A DNA stretch of 42,072 nucleotides from an uncultured SAR324 cluster bacterium (lineage in GTDB: Bacteria > SAR324 > NAC60-12): contig CACGSI010000007.1 of the NCBI GenBank assembly GCA_902575715.1, positions 1-42,072 of the forward strand, read 5' to 3'. Both the position numbers and the translations under genes were made by a program. This document shows, in pieces, positions 25,756 through 34,005 of this stretch; position 1 is the stretch's first letter, and each line of letters starts with the position of its first letter. The notes beneath the pieces are model-generated. The model searched no databases. It was given only the letters and a program-made list of their open reading frames with translations, and had not been told where the DNA came from.

Positions 25756-25827
25756 CTCAGAAACCCCAAAAAGGGGTTATATCGCAAAAATTAAGTTATT
25801 GATAAGATAGAAGAAACGACAAATAAG

Positions 25828-25918
25828 TGGCGGAGAGGGAGGGATTCGAACCCCCGGTGCACTATAAGTACACAATAGATTTCGAGTCTATCACCTTAAA
25901 CCACTCGGACACCTCTCC
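25828..25918 (-). tRNA. tRNA-Ser (anticodon CGA)
   Basis: On the minus strand the acceptor 5' strand GGAGAGG (25918-25912) pairs with CCTCTCC (25838-25832), followed by discriminator G and an encoded CCA (25830-25828). The anticodon arm is ATAGA-CTCGAAA-TCTAT with anticodon CGA, which reads UCG serine codons. The variable arm is long (class II, as in serine tRNAs), and the T arm contains GTTCGAAT. Its 3' end is duplicated at 23879 and 22447, so it appears to be an integration target. moeA starts divergently 253 nt away. Confidence 0.96.
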
Positions 25919-26170
25919 TAAGCTAAAAAAGGCATTCTAACTAGTAGATTTTTTGAAAATTAATTTTAAAGTAATTGAAACATAGGTTATGCTATCATTA
26001 CATTAGTATCCAATCAAGTTTCCTATAATTTGATAATCGAATTGGAAAAAAATTTTAAAATACCTTTTTAGTTTGTTAAAAATAGATAAATTAGTGTTAT
26101 GCTTTTCATAGCTTAAATTTGTTAAATATTTAAAAAAAAATTAATTGCAAATTACATTGGTAAAAATTTT

Positions 26171-27400
26171 ATGCATGAATTATTACTGGCATATGAAGAT
26201 GCAAAAAAATTAGTTCTTAAGCACATCACTCCCCTAAAAAATGAGATGTGCCCTATAGATAAATCTCAGGGTAGAGCTCTTTCAAAAAATATTTTAGCAG
26301 GTTATAGCATGCCATTATTTGACAACTCTGCTGTTGATGGATATGCCGTAAAAGCCTCCGATTTAGTTAATGCATCAAAAGAGAATCCTGTAATTTTAAA
26401 AAACGTAGGTTACTTATCTGCAGGCGAGACCAAAATAATTAAAATGGGTAAAGGTGAATGTTTAAAGATAGCAACAGGGGCTCCAATTCCACCTGAAGCG
26501 GACTCAGTTGTAAGGAAGGAGGATATAAAAATTGAAAAATCTAAAATAATTTTCAATATACCAATCCAAAAATCTGAAAATGTTCGTTATGAGGGGGAAG
26601 ATATCAAAAAAGGAAAAACTATTATATCAGCAGGGACTTTAATTGGACCAGCTCAAATTGCGGTATTAGCAACTTTTGGATTTGCAAAAGTTCCTGTAAG
26701 AAAAAAACCTAAAGTAAGTATTATTTCAACTGGAAATGAATTAGTCGGATTAGAAAAACTTCCAAAATTTGGACAAATACGTGAATCAAATCGATATATG
26801 CTAGCAGGCATGGTAAAACAAGAATCTTGTGAGCTTGAAAAAATGTCACTGGTTCCTGATATTCCAAAAATATTAAAAAAAGAATTTAAAGAAGCTCTCA
26901 ATTCAGATATAGTCCTTATATCAGGTGGAATGTCTGTAGGGGACAGAGATTACGCAAAAAAGATTCTTAAAGAATTAGGTGTAAAGAAAATATTTTGGAA
27001 AATCAAATTCAAACCAGGAAAACCACTTTTCTTTGGTAATTTAGGTAAAACTTATGTCTTTGGAATCCCAGGGAACCCTGCATCAAGCTATGTTATTTTC
27101 GAAGAATTTGTGCGACCAGCTATAAGAAAACTAATGGGAAGAAGAATACTAGAAAATGCAATGGTTAAAGCAATTTTAAAGGATCCTATTCATAAATCTT
27201 ATAAAAGATTACATTTTATGAGAGGGAAATTAAATGAAAAAAATGGAGAATTCCATGTAAAACCCCTGCCTTTTCAAGGTTCTCACAGCATTCGTTCATT
27301 GATCGAGTCAAATGCCTTAATTAGAGTGGAGCCAGATTCTCCCTTACTTACTAGGGGTGCAAAAGTAGATGTAAGACCATTAATTAATGAAATTGAATAA
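26171..27400 (+). CDS. moeA: Molybdopterin molybdenumtransferase MoeA
   Basis: MoeA inserts molybdate into adenylylated molybdopterin to finish molybdenum cofactor. The 409-residue protein has the N-terminal MoeA signature MPLFDNSAVDGYAVKASD near residues 48-65, the MoCF-binding domain with STGNELV, SGGMSVGDRDYAKKIL near 250-265 and FGIPGNPASSYVIFEEFVRPA near 300, and a C-terminal domain IV. It starts the moeA-lpxD pair (3-nt gap), an unusual partner for a cofactor gene. No molybdoenzyme is visible in this window. Confidence 0.95.
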   Translation: MHELLLAYEDAKKLVLKHITPLKNEMCPIDKSQGRALSKNILAGYSMPLFDNSAVDGYAVKASDLVNASKENPVILKNVGYLSAGETKIIKMGKGECLKIATGAPIPPEADSVVRKEDIKIEKSKIIFNIPIQKSENVRYEGEDIKKGKTIISAGTLIGPAQIAVLATFGFAKVPVRKKPKVSIISTGNELVGLEKLPKFGQIRESNRYMLAGMVKQESCELEKMSLVPDIPKILKKEFKEALNSDIVLISGGMSVGDRDYAKKILKELGVKKIFWKIKFKPGKPLFFGNLGKTYVFGIPGNPASSYVIFEEFVRPAIRKLMGRRILENAMVKAILKDPIHKSYKRLHFMRGKLNEKNGEFHVKPLPFQGSHSIRSLIESNALIRVEPDSPLLTRGAKVDVRPLINEIE

Positions 27401-27403
27401 TTT

Positions 27404-28492
27404 ATGGAAACTAAACCAATATTATTAAAAAAATTAGCAAAGCAACTTGGCCTAAAATTTATTGGCAATGGAGACCTAAAAATAACACATGTTTGTGGTA
27501 TTGACTCTTTGGATAGCGGTGGACTTGCATACCTTACAATTGCTGATGGATTGAAAAGTGTCCCTACACCAGCAGGAATGGCTAAGAACATAAATTCTAG
27601 AATAAATAAAGAAAATTCACATCAGGTTGCCTTAATTGTTCCACCACAAATCAAGCATTCTGAAAAAAATGTTATTATTTCAAATGATCCATTAGCATCT
27701 CACGTAGAGGCTACAAAAATTATTCATCCTTCAAAATATAAGATCCCAGGTCTCAAAGGAGAAATAAAAATTCACCCTTCTGCAAATGTTAGTAAAAGCG
27801 TAAAACTAGGAGAAAATGTAGTTGTTGGACCAAATGTTGTTATATACGATAATGTAAGTATTGGTGCGAATACAATTATACATGCTGGTGTGATAATTAT
27901 GTCGAATTCTTTAGTTGGTAAAGATTGTACATTTTTTCCAAATGTTGTAATTCAAGACGGAACAGAAATTGGAGACAGAGTAATTTTGCAATCTGGAGTG
28001 GTAGTTGGTTCTGATGGTCATGGTTTTTTTCAAAGAGATGGTATTAATAAAAAAATACCACAAATAGGAACTGTATACATTGAGAATGATGTAGAGTTAG
28101 GAGCTTGTACAACTATAGATAGAGCTCGTTTTAAAAAGACTATAATCAAAAAAGGTAGTAAATTAGATAACCAAGTTCAAATTGCCCATAATGTCTTAAT
28201 TGGAGAAAATGCTTTGATTTCTGCTCAATCAGCAGTAGGAGGAAGTGTAAAAACAGGGCATCAATTAATAATGGGAGGACAATCAGGAATTGTAGATAAC
28301 GTAAAAATAGGGGAAAAAGTTACTATAATTGCTAGAGCTGTTGTAACTTCGAAAACTAAAAGCAATGAAGTTCTTGGGGGAATGCCTGGCCGACCAGTTA
28401 ATCAATGGAGGAAAATACAGTCATTAATTAATCGGTTAAGTGAGCTTTTTGATAGAGTCAAAAAACTGGAATCTTTAAATAATTCAAAGTAA
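27404..28492 (+). CDS. lpxD: UDP-3-O-acylglucosamine N-acyltransferase LpxD
   Basis: LpxD adds the second (N-linked) acyl chain from acyl-ACP in lipid A synthesis. The 362-residue protein has an N-terminal uridine-binding domain (GLAYLTIADG) and, from about residue 115, a left-handed beta helix of hexapeptide repeats. The catalytic His is in VQIAHNVLIGENAL (His262). The GGQSGIVDNVKIGEKV stretch and the trimer-forming C-terminal helix are present. It usually sits near fabZ/lpxA/bamA; here it follows moeA instead. Confidence 0.95.
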   Translation: METKPILLKKLAKQLGLKFIGNGDLKITHVCGIDSLDSGGLAYLTIADGLKSVPTPAGMAKNINSRINKENSHQVALIVPPQIKHSEKNVIISNDPLASHVEATKIIHPSKYKIPGLKGEIKIHPSANVSKSVKLGENVVVGPNVVIYDNVSIGANTIIHAGVIIMSNSLVGKDCTFFPNVVIQDGTEIGDRVILQSGVVVGSDGHGFFQRDGINKKIPQIGTVYIENDVELGACTTIDRARFKKTIIKKGSKLDNQVQIAHNVLIGENALISAQSAVGGSVKTGHQLIMGGQSGIVDNVKIGEKVTIIARAVVTSKTKSNEVLGGMPGRPVNQWRKIQSLINRLSELFDRVKKLESLNNSK

Positions 28493-28586
28493 CATAAAAT
28501 TTCTAGATACTTTGGCCATAATCTTAGAAAAATTTTATAACATTACACATTTTAAAAAATAGAATAATAATTAAGAAGACTAGATA

Positions 28587-28844
28587 ATGTCCATGTCCGA
28601 GTCGATAATTCAAATGCTAGCTGCATTACTGAGACTCTATAGCTTAATGATGGTTGTATATGCATTAATATCTTGGATAATGCATGCACATCATTATCCC
28701 CCTGCCGTTCGTTGGCTGCAAAGCATGGTTGAGCCCCTACTAAAACCAATAAGAAAAATTATTCCCCCAATTGGAGGTATTGATTTTTCTGTAATTGCAG
28801 CTCTTTTAATTATAGAAATGATTAGATCGTTTATCCTTTACTGA
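28587..28844 (+). CDS. YggT-family small membrane protein
   Basis: An 85-residue protein, a single YggT unit: a first membrane helix (LRLYSLMMVVYALISWIM), the conserved central segment VEPLLKPIRKIIPPIGGIDFS, and a second helix (VIAALLIIEMIRSFIL). E. coli YggT has two such units, while Gram-positive and plastid YlmG/YggT proteins have one. Roles in septum placement and osmotic tolerance have been proposed for the family. Its stop lies one base from the stop of the convergent cpoB-like gene. Confidence 0.85.
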   Translation: MSMSESIIQMLAALLRLYSLMMVVYALISWIMHAHHYPPAVRWLQSMVEPLLKPIRKIIPPIGGIDFSVIAALLIIEMIRSFILY

Positions 28845-28845
28845 A

Positions 28846-30012
28846 TTATTCTTTAATTTCCCGCATAGCATTTCTAGCAGCTGCAGAACCAGGGTAACGT
28901 TTAATAACTTCCTCCCAATAATATTTTGCCTTTTTATGAATGTTTTTCCTAAATTGAAGCTTACCCAACATATAAATAGAATCAGGAGTTTTGTAACCTT
29001 GAGAAGTCGGACGATGCTCGAAAAGAGTTAAAACTTTTCTGAATGCTAACTCCGCCTTCTCTAATTCGTTGAGTTCAAAATAAGACCGTCCTATCCAATA
29101 ATAAGCATTATCACTATCAACATTGTTAGGAAATCTTTTTGTAAAATTTGTAAATAGACTTATTGCATGCAGATGATTTTTTTGAATTAAAGCTGTCATA
29201 CCTTGATTATAGATTTTCTTTACTCCTGGGTGTCGTATAAGAATTAAAGGCTTTTCAGGTGGATTTAGGTCAGGATCAGAAAAAAAATTAATATCATAAT
29301 CTTTTTCTTTAAATGAAGATTGGTTAGATTCAGATGTTTCTGTACCAGTCAATAAAATATCTGAATTAGTTTCAAGAAACTCTAAAGGCTCTTCTATATC
29401 ATTGAGATTAACTTTACTCATTTCCTGAAATCCTGGTTCTTCTATAACTTGAAAATTTTCTTCTTCAAGGTCCAAACTATTTAAGCCTTGGGAATCATTA
29501 TTTTCAAAAACTTTTTTTAAAGAATCATTATACGTATTTTCCATTAATGAAAATTCTTCAACTGGCAAAACATTATTTTTTTTTCTTACTTTTTGATTGG
29601 TATTATTTTCATAAAATTTAGCACTTTGTTGACTTTCAATAACAGATTTTTTTTTTGAACTTAGATACTCCTCAACAGATCTTTCGAGTAAAACAAAATT
29701 CATCTCCCATTGTTCTCGAAGTAAAAGCATTTCCTTTTTTTGATCTTTTTGTTTTTTTTCTATATCAAATATCTGCTTTTCTAGTTTATCAATTTTTTTT
29801 TGTAAAATCGCATTTTCTTCAGAAAGTCCTGCTTGTCTTTTTTGCACACTTTCCGTATTTAGAAGTGATTCTTTATCTTCTGATTTTTCATTAGGTTCAA
29901 ACTTAGGAAATACTCCATCTAGTTCTGCACAACTACAGATAAATACAACTGAAAGGATCAAAAAAATACAATTTAATTTTCTTAAAATATATGTTTGTGA
30001 AAATTTCGTCAT
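28846..30012 (-). CDS. CpoB/YbgF-like Tol-Pal-associated TPR lipoprotein
   Basis: CpoB-type periplasmic proteins link Tol-Pal constriction with peptidoglycan synthesis. The 388-residue protein begins with a lipoprotein signal (LNCIFLILSVVFICSC). It then has a coiled coil (about residues 60-120, EENAILQKKIDKLEKQIFDI), a long acidic low-complexity linker, and a C-terminal YbgF-like TPR block from about residue 265 (YNQGMTALIQKNHLHAISLF, YYWIGRSYFELNELEKAELAF, YPGSAAARNAMREI). Lipidation differs from the soluble E. coli protein. Its ATG overlaps the bamD-like stop (ATGA, 30012-30009), so translation is probably coupled. Confidence 0.75.
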   Translation of the reverse strand: MTKFSQTYILRKLNCIFLILSVVFICSCAELDGVFPKFEPNEKSEDKESLLNTESVQKRQAGLSEENAILQKKIDKLEKQIFDIEKKQKDQKKEMLLLREQWEMNFVLLERSVEEYLSSKKKSVIESQQSAKFYENNTNQKVRKKNNVLPVEEFSLMENTYNDSLKKVFENNDSQGLNSLDLEEENFQVIEEPGFQEMSKVNLNDIEEPLEFLETNSDILLTGTETSESNQSSFKEKDYDINFFSDPDLNPPEKPLILIRHPGVKKIYNQGMTALIQKNHLHAISLFTNFTKRFPNNVDSDNAYYWIGRSYFELNELEKAELAFRKVLTLFEHRPTSQGYKTPDSIYMLGKLQFRKNIHKKAKYYWEEVIKRYPGSAAARNAMREIKE

Positions 30013-30809
30013 TCTACCCTATTGACTTTCAGAAACAACTTCCTCTTTGAAACTGAATCCAAAATCCTTTTCATTTTTTCTGCATGATCAGGCTGCTGAT
30101 TTAAGTGGTAGGCTTCTATAAGTTTTTCTACAACAAGATTTATACGAGTAAAATTTGGGAAATTTTTTAATAAGTATAAATAACGATTAACTGAAGAGTG
30201 GTATGCTCCAATATCAAAATAAAAATTTGCTACATGTAATTCATGCTCGGCAAGGTCTGCCATGGCCCTTATATAATATTGTTTTACTTCGTTGAGATAT
30301 GGACTCTGAGGAAAAAGCAAATAAAATCTTTGGTATTCACGAATTATTTTACGATTTGGTTCCATATTTCGATCATAATCACGAGATTTTATAAACAATC
30401 CATAATGGTTTCTTTCATAATTAAGTGCAATCAACCTATTTAGTACATAAGGCGTTAGATTACTTCGAGGATTTTTAAGGAGAAAACTTCTGTAGCTACT
30501 TTCAGATTCCTCCCATTTACTCTGCTTAAAATATATATCTGCCATCATAAGATGGGAAATTATTCCCAGTCTAGTCCCTGAATATTCGTTTATTAGAATT
30601 TCATAACTTTCTAATGCTTCTTGGTAAAATTTATTTTCTGAAGCTACGACCGCAGTTTGATATAATTCAATCGCAGGTAATCTTATTTCAATATTTTCTG
30701 TTTTTGCACAATTTTGTAAAAAAATTAATAAAAATATTATTTTAAATTGTGTTTTATAATTAGATAAGAATTTGATCTTAAAAAATTTACTAGCGTTAAA
30801 ATATTTCAT
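30009..30809 (-). CDS. bamD: BamD-like outer-membrane assembly lipoprotein
   Basis: BamD is the essential TPR lipoprotein of the BAM complex. The product has a lipoprotein signal (FKIIFLLIFLQNC, lipobox LQNC) and TPR-like repeats: ENKFYQEALESYEILINEY, MMADIYFKQSKWEESESSY, REYQRFYLLFPQSPYLNEVK and VANFYFDIGAYHSSVNRYLYLLKNFP, the last very typical of BamD. The start is the ATG at 30809. A TTG at 30818 overlapping the upstream stop (TTGA) is an alternative adding three residues. It is the middle gene of a three-gene operon. Confidence 0.8.
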   Translation of the reverse strand: MKYFNASKFFKIKFLSNYKTQFKIIFLLIFLQNCAKTENIEIRLPAIELYQTAVVASENKFYQEALESYEILINEYSGTRLGIISHLMMADIYFKQSKWEESESSYRSFLLKNPRSNLTPYVLNRLIALNYERNHYGLFIKSRDYDRNMEPNRKIIREYQRFYLLFPQSPYLNEVKQYYIRAMADLAEHELHVANFYFDIGAYHSSVNRYLYLLKNFPNFTRINLVVEKLIEAYHLNQQPDHAEKMKRILDSVSKRKLFLKVNRVE

Positions 30810-30814
30810 AATAA

Positions 30815-31702
30815 TCAACTCTTCCGTTTTCGATAACGAATCATAGTAATTTCATTCCCTCTATCATTCCAAAATACTTCATCCATAAAATTCATTATCA
30901 TCAATAAACCACGACCTTCAATTTGAAGTAAATTATCTGGATCAACTAGGTCCAATAGCTCAGTGTGGGGGAATCCTTTCCCTTCATCACGAACTATATA
31001 TTTTGCTGAATTGGTACTTATTTCGTAATTAATTGAAACTTTACGGTCTTTATAAGGTTCTATGTCTCGCTTTTGTAATGCTGTCTTGAAAAATAATTTT
31101 TGATTTTCTCTACGCATACTTGAATCCATGCCAAGATTCCCGTGAAAAATTGCGTTCTCAATTGCTTCTTTGAGGAGAAAATTTATTCTGAACAACTTTT
31201 CTTTTTTCAAAATGCCATAATTTGGCAAATCCTGAGAAATAAAAGCAACTATTCCATTGACCTCTTCAAAATCATTCCCTATTTCAACTGTTCTCGTCTC
31301 CTGAAGTAAATATGATTTTGAATGTTCACCAAAAAAAAATCCTTCTGAAAGCGTAAGAACTCTTTCATACGTTCTCTGTAAATCTAGACTATTTATTGTT
31401 TTTATAAGGAAGTCACATGCCCCAAGTTGCAAAGCATTGAGTGCATTCTCATAATCTTCGTGAGGACAAATCATTACAAAAGGACACTCACCATTATTTA
31501 ATTGTACTTCATTTAGTAATTCTAATCCGCCTATTTTAGGTAAAGTCAAAACACAAAATATACCATTTATTTCCTCTTTTTTAAAAATTTTTAAGGCTTC
31601 TTCACCATCATTTGCACAAAAGACTTCATGTCCGCATTTTACAAGAAAATTGCGGATATTATCCAGCACCTCAAGAGTATCTTCTGCAACTAAAAAATTC
31701 AT
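30815..31702 (-). CDS. Degenerate receiver domain fused to an RsbW-like HATPase
   Basis: Residues 1-120 have the receiver fold: acidic pair Glu7-Asp8, LPKIGGLELL loop and Lys101 in CDFLIKT. The phosphoacceptor Asp is replaced by Val51 (CVLTLP) and the switch Ser/Thr by Cys79. Residues about 165-295 form a HATPase_c domain of the anti-sigma-kinase type, with N box LLKEAIENAIFHGN (Asn183), DEGKGFP (G1) and GRGLLMI (G2). Such domains bind ATP and phosphorylate or bind anti-sigma partners. Phosphorylation of the receiver looks impossible. It heads the bamD/cpoB-like operon. Its target is unknown. Confidence 0.8.
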   Translation of the reverse strand: MNFLVAEDTLEVLDNIRNFLVKCGHEVFCANDGEEALKIFKKEEINGIFCVLTLPKIGGLELLNEVQLNNGECPFVMICPHEDYENALNALQLGACDFLIKTINSLDLQRTYERVLTLSEGFFFGEHSKSYLLQETRTVEIGNDFEEVNGIVAFISQDLPNYGILKKEKLFRINFLLKEAIENAIFHGNLGMDSSMRRENQKLFFKTALQKRDIEPYKDRKVSINYEISTNSAKYIVRDEGKGFPHTELLDLVDPDNLLQIEGRGLLMIMNFMDEVFWNDRGNEITMIRYRKRKS

Positions 31703-32378
31703 AAACTATATTAGTGAAAATTTATTATATTTTTTTGAGAATAAAACACTATTCTTACAATCAAAGTTTTATAATAGCTTAAATCATGCTCCATAAGCTT
31801 AAAACCCTCAAGTCCGATATTAAAATTAATGGTATACTTCAAAACACTTTTGCAAAAAATATTTTTCTATCTGAGAAAAATAATAATTATTTGTTATGAA
31901 TATTAAAAAAATAAGTTTTTTATTATTTAAGGTAATTTTTTATAGTATAGAAAAGAAAGCTTCATTATAAAATAACCACCTTAAATTTTTTAAAAAATGA
32001 AAAATTTTATTTTTTGATTAATTTTTTGTTTTTTCAAGAATTTTACCAAGTTTAGTTTTAAATCACTAAGTAGGTTATAAATTTTGTGGGATTTTGTATA
32101 TTTTCAAAACTTAATAGTAAGGTAATCAAATACAAAATTGTCTTCAAAAACTATGTTAATTAAATATTTGTACATAATAGGTTTTAGGAAAAACACCTTT
32201 TTATTTTATTGAGCTATGGCTTGCCAAATATAATTTTAAAATACAAATACCTGATTATTAATTAATATTAAAATTATAAGTTATGAATTTTATAGCACGG
32301 CATCTTTTTATTTGATAACCTGAATTTTAACGTTTATCATATCAAAAATTCAAGGTAATATTTATCATTCAAATTAGT
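31703..32378. other. 676-bp AT-rich divergent spacer
   Basis: This lies between the receiver/HATPase gene (minus) and scpB (plus). No RNA gene or clear gene is seen. A 37-codon reading frame at 31786-31899 (MLHKLKTLKSDIK...) has no recognised features. A weak hairpin with a T tail occurs near 32179-32204. Promoters for both flanking genes must lie here but I cannot single them out. Confidence 0.5.
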
Positions 32379-32951
32379 ATGGACAAGAATGAAATAAAGC
32401 AAGCTCTTGAAACGATTCTTTTTGTTGCTAATAGACCATTATCAACCAAACAGTTGACGAAAGTTATTGGTACAATTGAATCAAAAATAATAAAAGAGCT
32501 AGTATCTGAGCTTAATCAATCCTACAAGAAAACAAATAGAGTTTTTCGAATAGAATCAATCTCTGATGGTTTTCAGATGCATACTCTTCCAGAATTTAAA
32601 AAATGGGCTCTTGCTCTTGAAACAGTAAAAACTATTAGACTATCACCAGCAGTTATGGAAACTTTAGCCATAGTTGCATATAAACAACCGATTACAAGGT
32701 CTGGTATAGAATTTATAAGAGGCGTAGATTCTTCTCACACTATTCGAAAATTAATGCAACAAAAACTAGTTAGAATAGTTGGACGTGAAATGCTACCCGG
32801 AAGACCGGGAATTTACGGTACTACAAAGAACTTTCTTGAAGTATTTGGTATAACAAATCTAAAATATTTGCCCACACTTAATGAACTTGATATGGAAATA
32901 CTCCCTGAAGAAAATCAACTTGAACTACCTCTTCAAACTGATTCTGAATAA
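32379..32951 (+). CDS. scpB: Segregation and condensation protein ScpB
   Basis: ScpB is the winged-helix kite subunit that, with ScpA, bridges the SMC ATPase heads in chromosome condensation. The 190-residue protein has paired winged helices: ALETILFVANRPLSTKQLTK at the start, FRIESISDGFQMHT, LSPAVMETLAIVAYKQPITR near residue 88-107 and LVRIVGREMLPGRPGIYGTT near 130-149, all strongly conserved. scpA, usually adjacent, is not in this window. The gene stands alone. Confidence 0.95.
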   Translation: MDKNEIKQALETILFVANRPLSTKQLTKVIGTIESKIIKELVSELNQSYKKTNRVFRIESISDGFQMHTLPEFKKWALALETVKTIRLSPAVMETLAIVAYKQPITRSGIEFIRGVDSSHTIRKLMQQKLVRIVGREMLPGRPGIYGTTKNFLEVFGITNLKYLPTLNELDMEILPEENQLELPLQTDSE

Positions 32952-33028
32952 AAAGTGTTATTTTAACATTGCAACATATAAACAAAATATATTTTAGTTT
33001 TTTCCAAATATCATTAAATAAATATTTT

Positions 33029-33439
33029 TTACGGTCTATTTGATTTAAAAAATTTTCTAGAAAACATCAACATTATGTAATAGTAAAATGCTAAAAACCC
33101 TAGAAAATAAAATTCCATTAAAGATTTTTGAATTTTGGAAATCTGATTTTCAATTAATTTTTCATTTTTTTTATATTGTTTGTGACTTGAAATTTTTGAT
33201 TCTACCTCATTCATCAGTTTGTATTTAAAAAAATATTCTTTATTTTTAATATCATGCAGACTTTCAATTAACTCTTCAGGTAGATGTTTACTTTTCAATT
33301 CCCATAAATCATTACCAGTTAAAGAATAATTTTGTAATGCCGAAGGAAGAAACACTGATAGTAAAATAGTTGGAAAAATTAAAAAAGATAAATACAAAAA
33401 GATTATTATAATTTCATCTTTAGAAACTATCTTCATCAT
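33029..33439 (-). CDS. Unknown membrane protein with two hydrophobic segments
   Basis: A 136-residue protein I do not recognise. One membrane segment is near residues 10-33 (IIIIFLYLSFLIFPTILLSV) and one near 107-128 (FYFLGFLAFYYYIMLMF), separated by a charged, helical, Lys/Glu-rich region that probably forms a coiled coil on one side of the membrane. The gene is very AT-rich. It lies 97 nt from, and divergent to, the selenoprotein candidate, and convergent with scpB. No catalytic motif is seen. The moderate length and clean frame support a real gene. Confidence 0.5.
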   Translation of the reverse strand: MMKIVSKDEIIIIFLYLSFLIFPTILLSVFLPSALQNYSLTGNDLWELKSKHLPEELIESLHDIKNKEYFFKYKLMNEVESKISSHKQYKKNEKLIENQISKIQKSLMEFYFLGFLAFYYYIMLMFSRKFFKSNRP

Positions 33440-33536
33440 AAAAATATTTTTAGTTTATTTAAATTTGAAAATAATTTAGCATTATTATAAAAATTTTCAA
33501 ATTGATTACACCTTATTTTAAAAAAATATTTATTAA

Positions 33537-33986
33537 ATGATGAAAAAAAATCTTCAGAAAAAAGACTCCATCAAAAAAAAACAAAAAAAACAATTGCGCT
33601 GGTTTATATATATTACAGCATCATTTTTTATAATTGCATCAATATTTCTTTTGTATGAAAGTTCACGAGAAGTAAATGATTTATCCTTAATTGGTAAAGG
33701 AGAAAATGTCATTGTGCAAGTGCATGACCCCGGCTGAGGATCCTGTAGAGAATTAAAAAGAGTGGTCGACTCTTTAAAGTCAGAATATGCCGAAAAAATT
33801 CAGTTTCTTGTAGCGAATTTAAATTCACGTGAAGGTCGTTTGTTTGCAGAATATTACAATGTAGGACGCGTTACTCTCTTATTTTTTAGGCCTGACGGAA
33901 CAAAAATTTTTTCTGTAAGCAATGAACTTGATTCTCAAAAATTGAGAAATATTTTTAATAGAGTTTTCAAATTTGAACTGGAATGA
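33537..33986 (+). CDS. Membrane-anchored thioredoxin-like selenoprotein (UGSC, in-frame TGA)
   Basis: Reading through one in-frame TGA (33735-33737) gives a 149-residue protein. Residues about 1-20 are Lys-rich, 22-42 form a membrane anchor (RWFIYITASFFIIASIFLLY), and the rest is thioredoxin-like: NVIVQVHDPG, then Sec67-Gly-Ser-Cys70 at the CxxC position, a helix (RELKRVVDSLKSEY), and a LLFFRPDGTK strand. Downstream coding stays in the same frame and keeps the fold, which a chance stop would not do. A 7-bp hairpin with a GGUCG loop starts 19 nt after the UGA. The usual cis-Pro is Val (RVT). Other genes here use UGA as stop, so selenocysteine insertion is the best explanation. The redox partner is unknown. 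Confidence 0.8.
33735..33775 (+). promoter_or_regulatory. Sec UGA codon and bacterial-SECIS-like hairpin
   Basis: TGA at 33735-33737 is followed by AAAGAGT (33757-33763), loop GGTCG (33764-33768) and ACTCTTT (33769-33775), a perfect 7-bp stem. The apical loop begins 27 nt after the UGA and starts with GG, as in E. coli fdhF, where the loop is GGUC. The distance lies in the range accepted for bacterial SECIS elements read by SelB. Confidence 0.7.
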
Positions 33987-34005
33987 TTTATGATAATCAC
34001 AGTTT

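Larger units (their letters stand above)
25482..25827. other. Non-coding DNA adjoining the tRNA-Ser 3' end
   Basis: 346 bp without a gene. It contains the second copy of the 17-nt GGGGATTTTACAAGAAT repeat (25652-25668) and a GTTACACC repeat cluster (25729-25755). Confidence 0.5.

Noticed and set aside
31786..31899. A 37-codon gene in the scpB divergent spacer.
   Set aside because: It is short, with no Shine-Dalgarno, no recognised motif and no neighbour support.
33537..33737. Two separate small genes, 33537-33737 and 33762-33986, divided by a stop.
   Set aside because: They are in the same frame, the TGA falls exactly at the CxxC position of a thioredoxin-like domain, and the downstream part has no plausible start or Shine-Dalgarno. 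Selenocysteine read-through explains it better.
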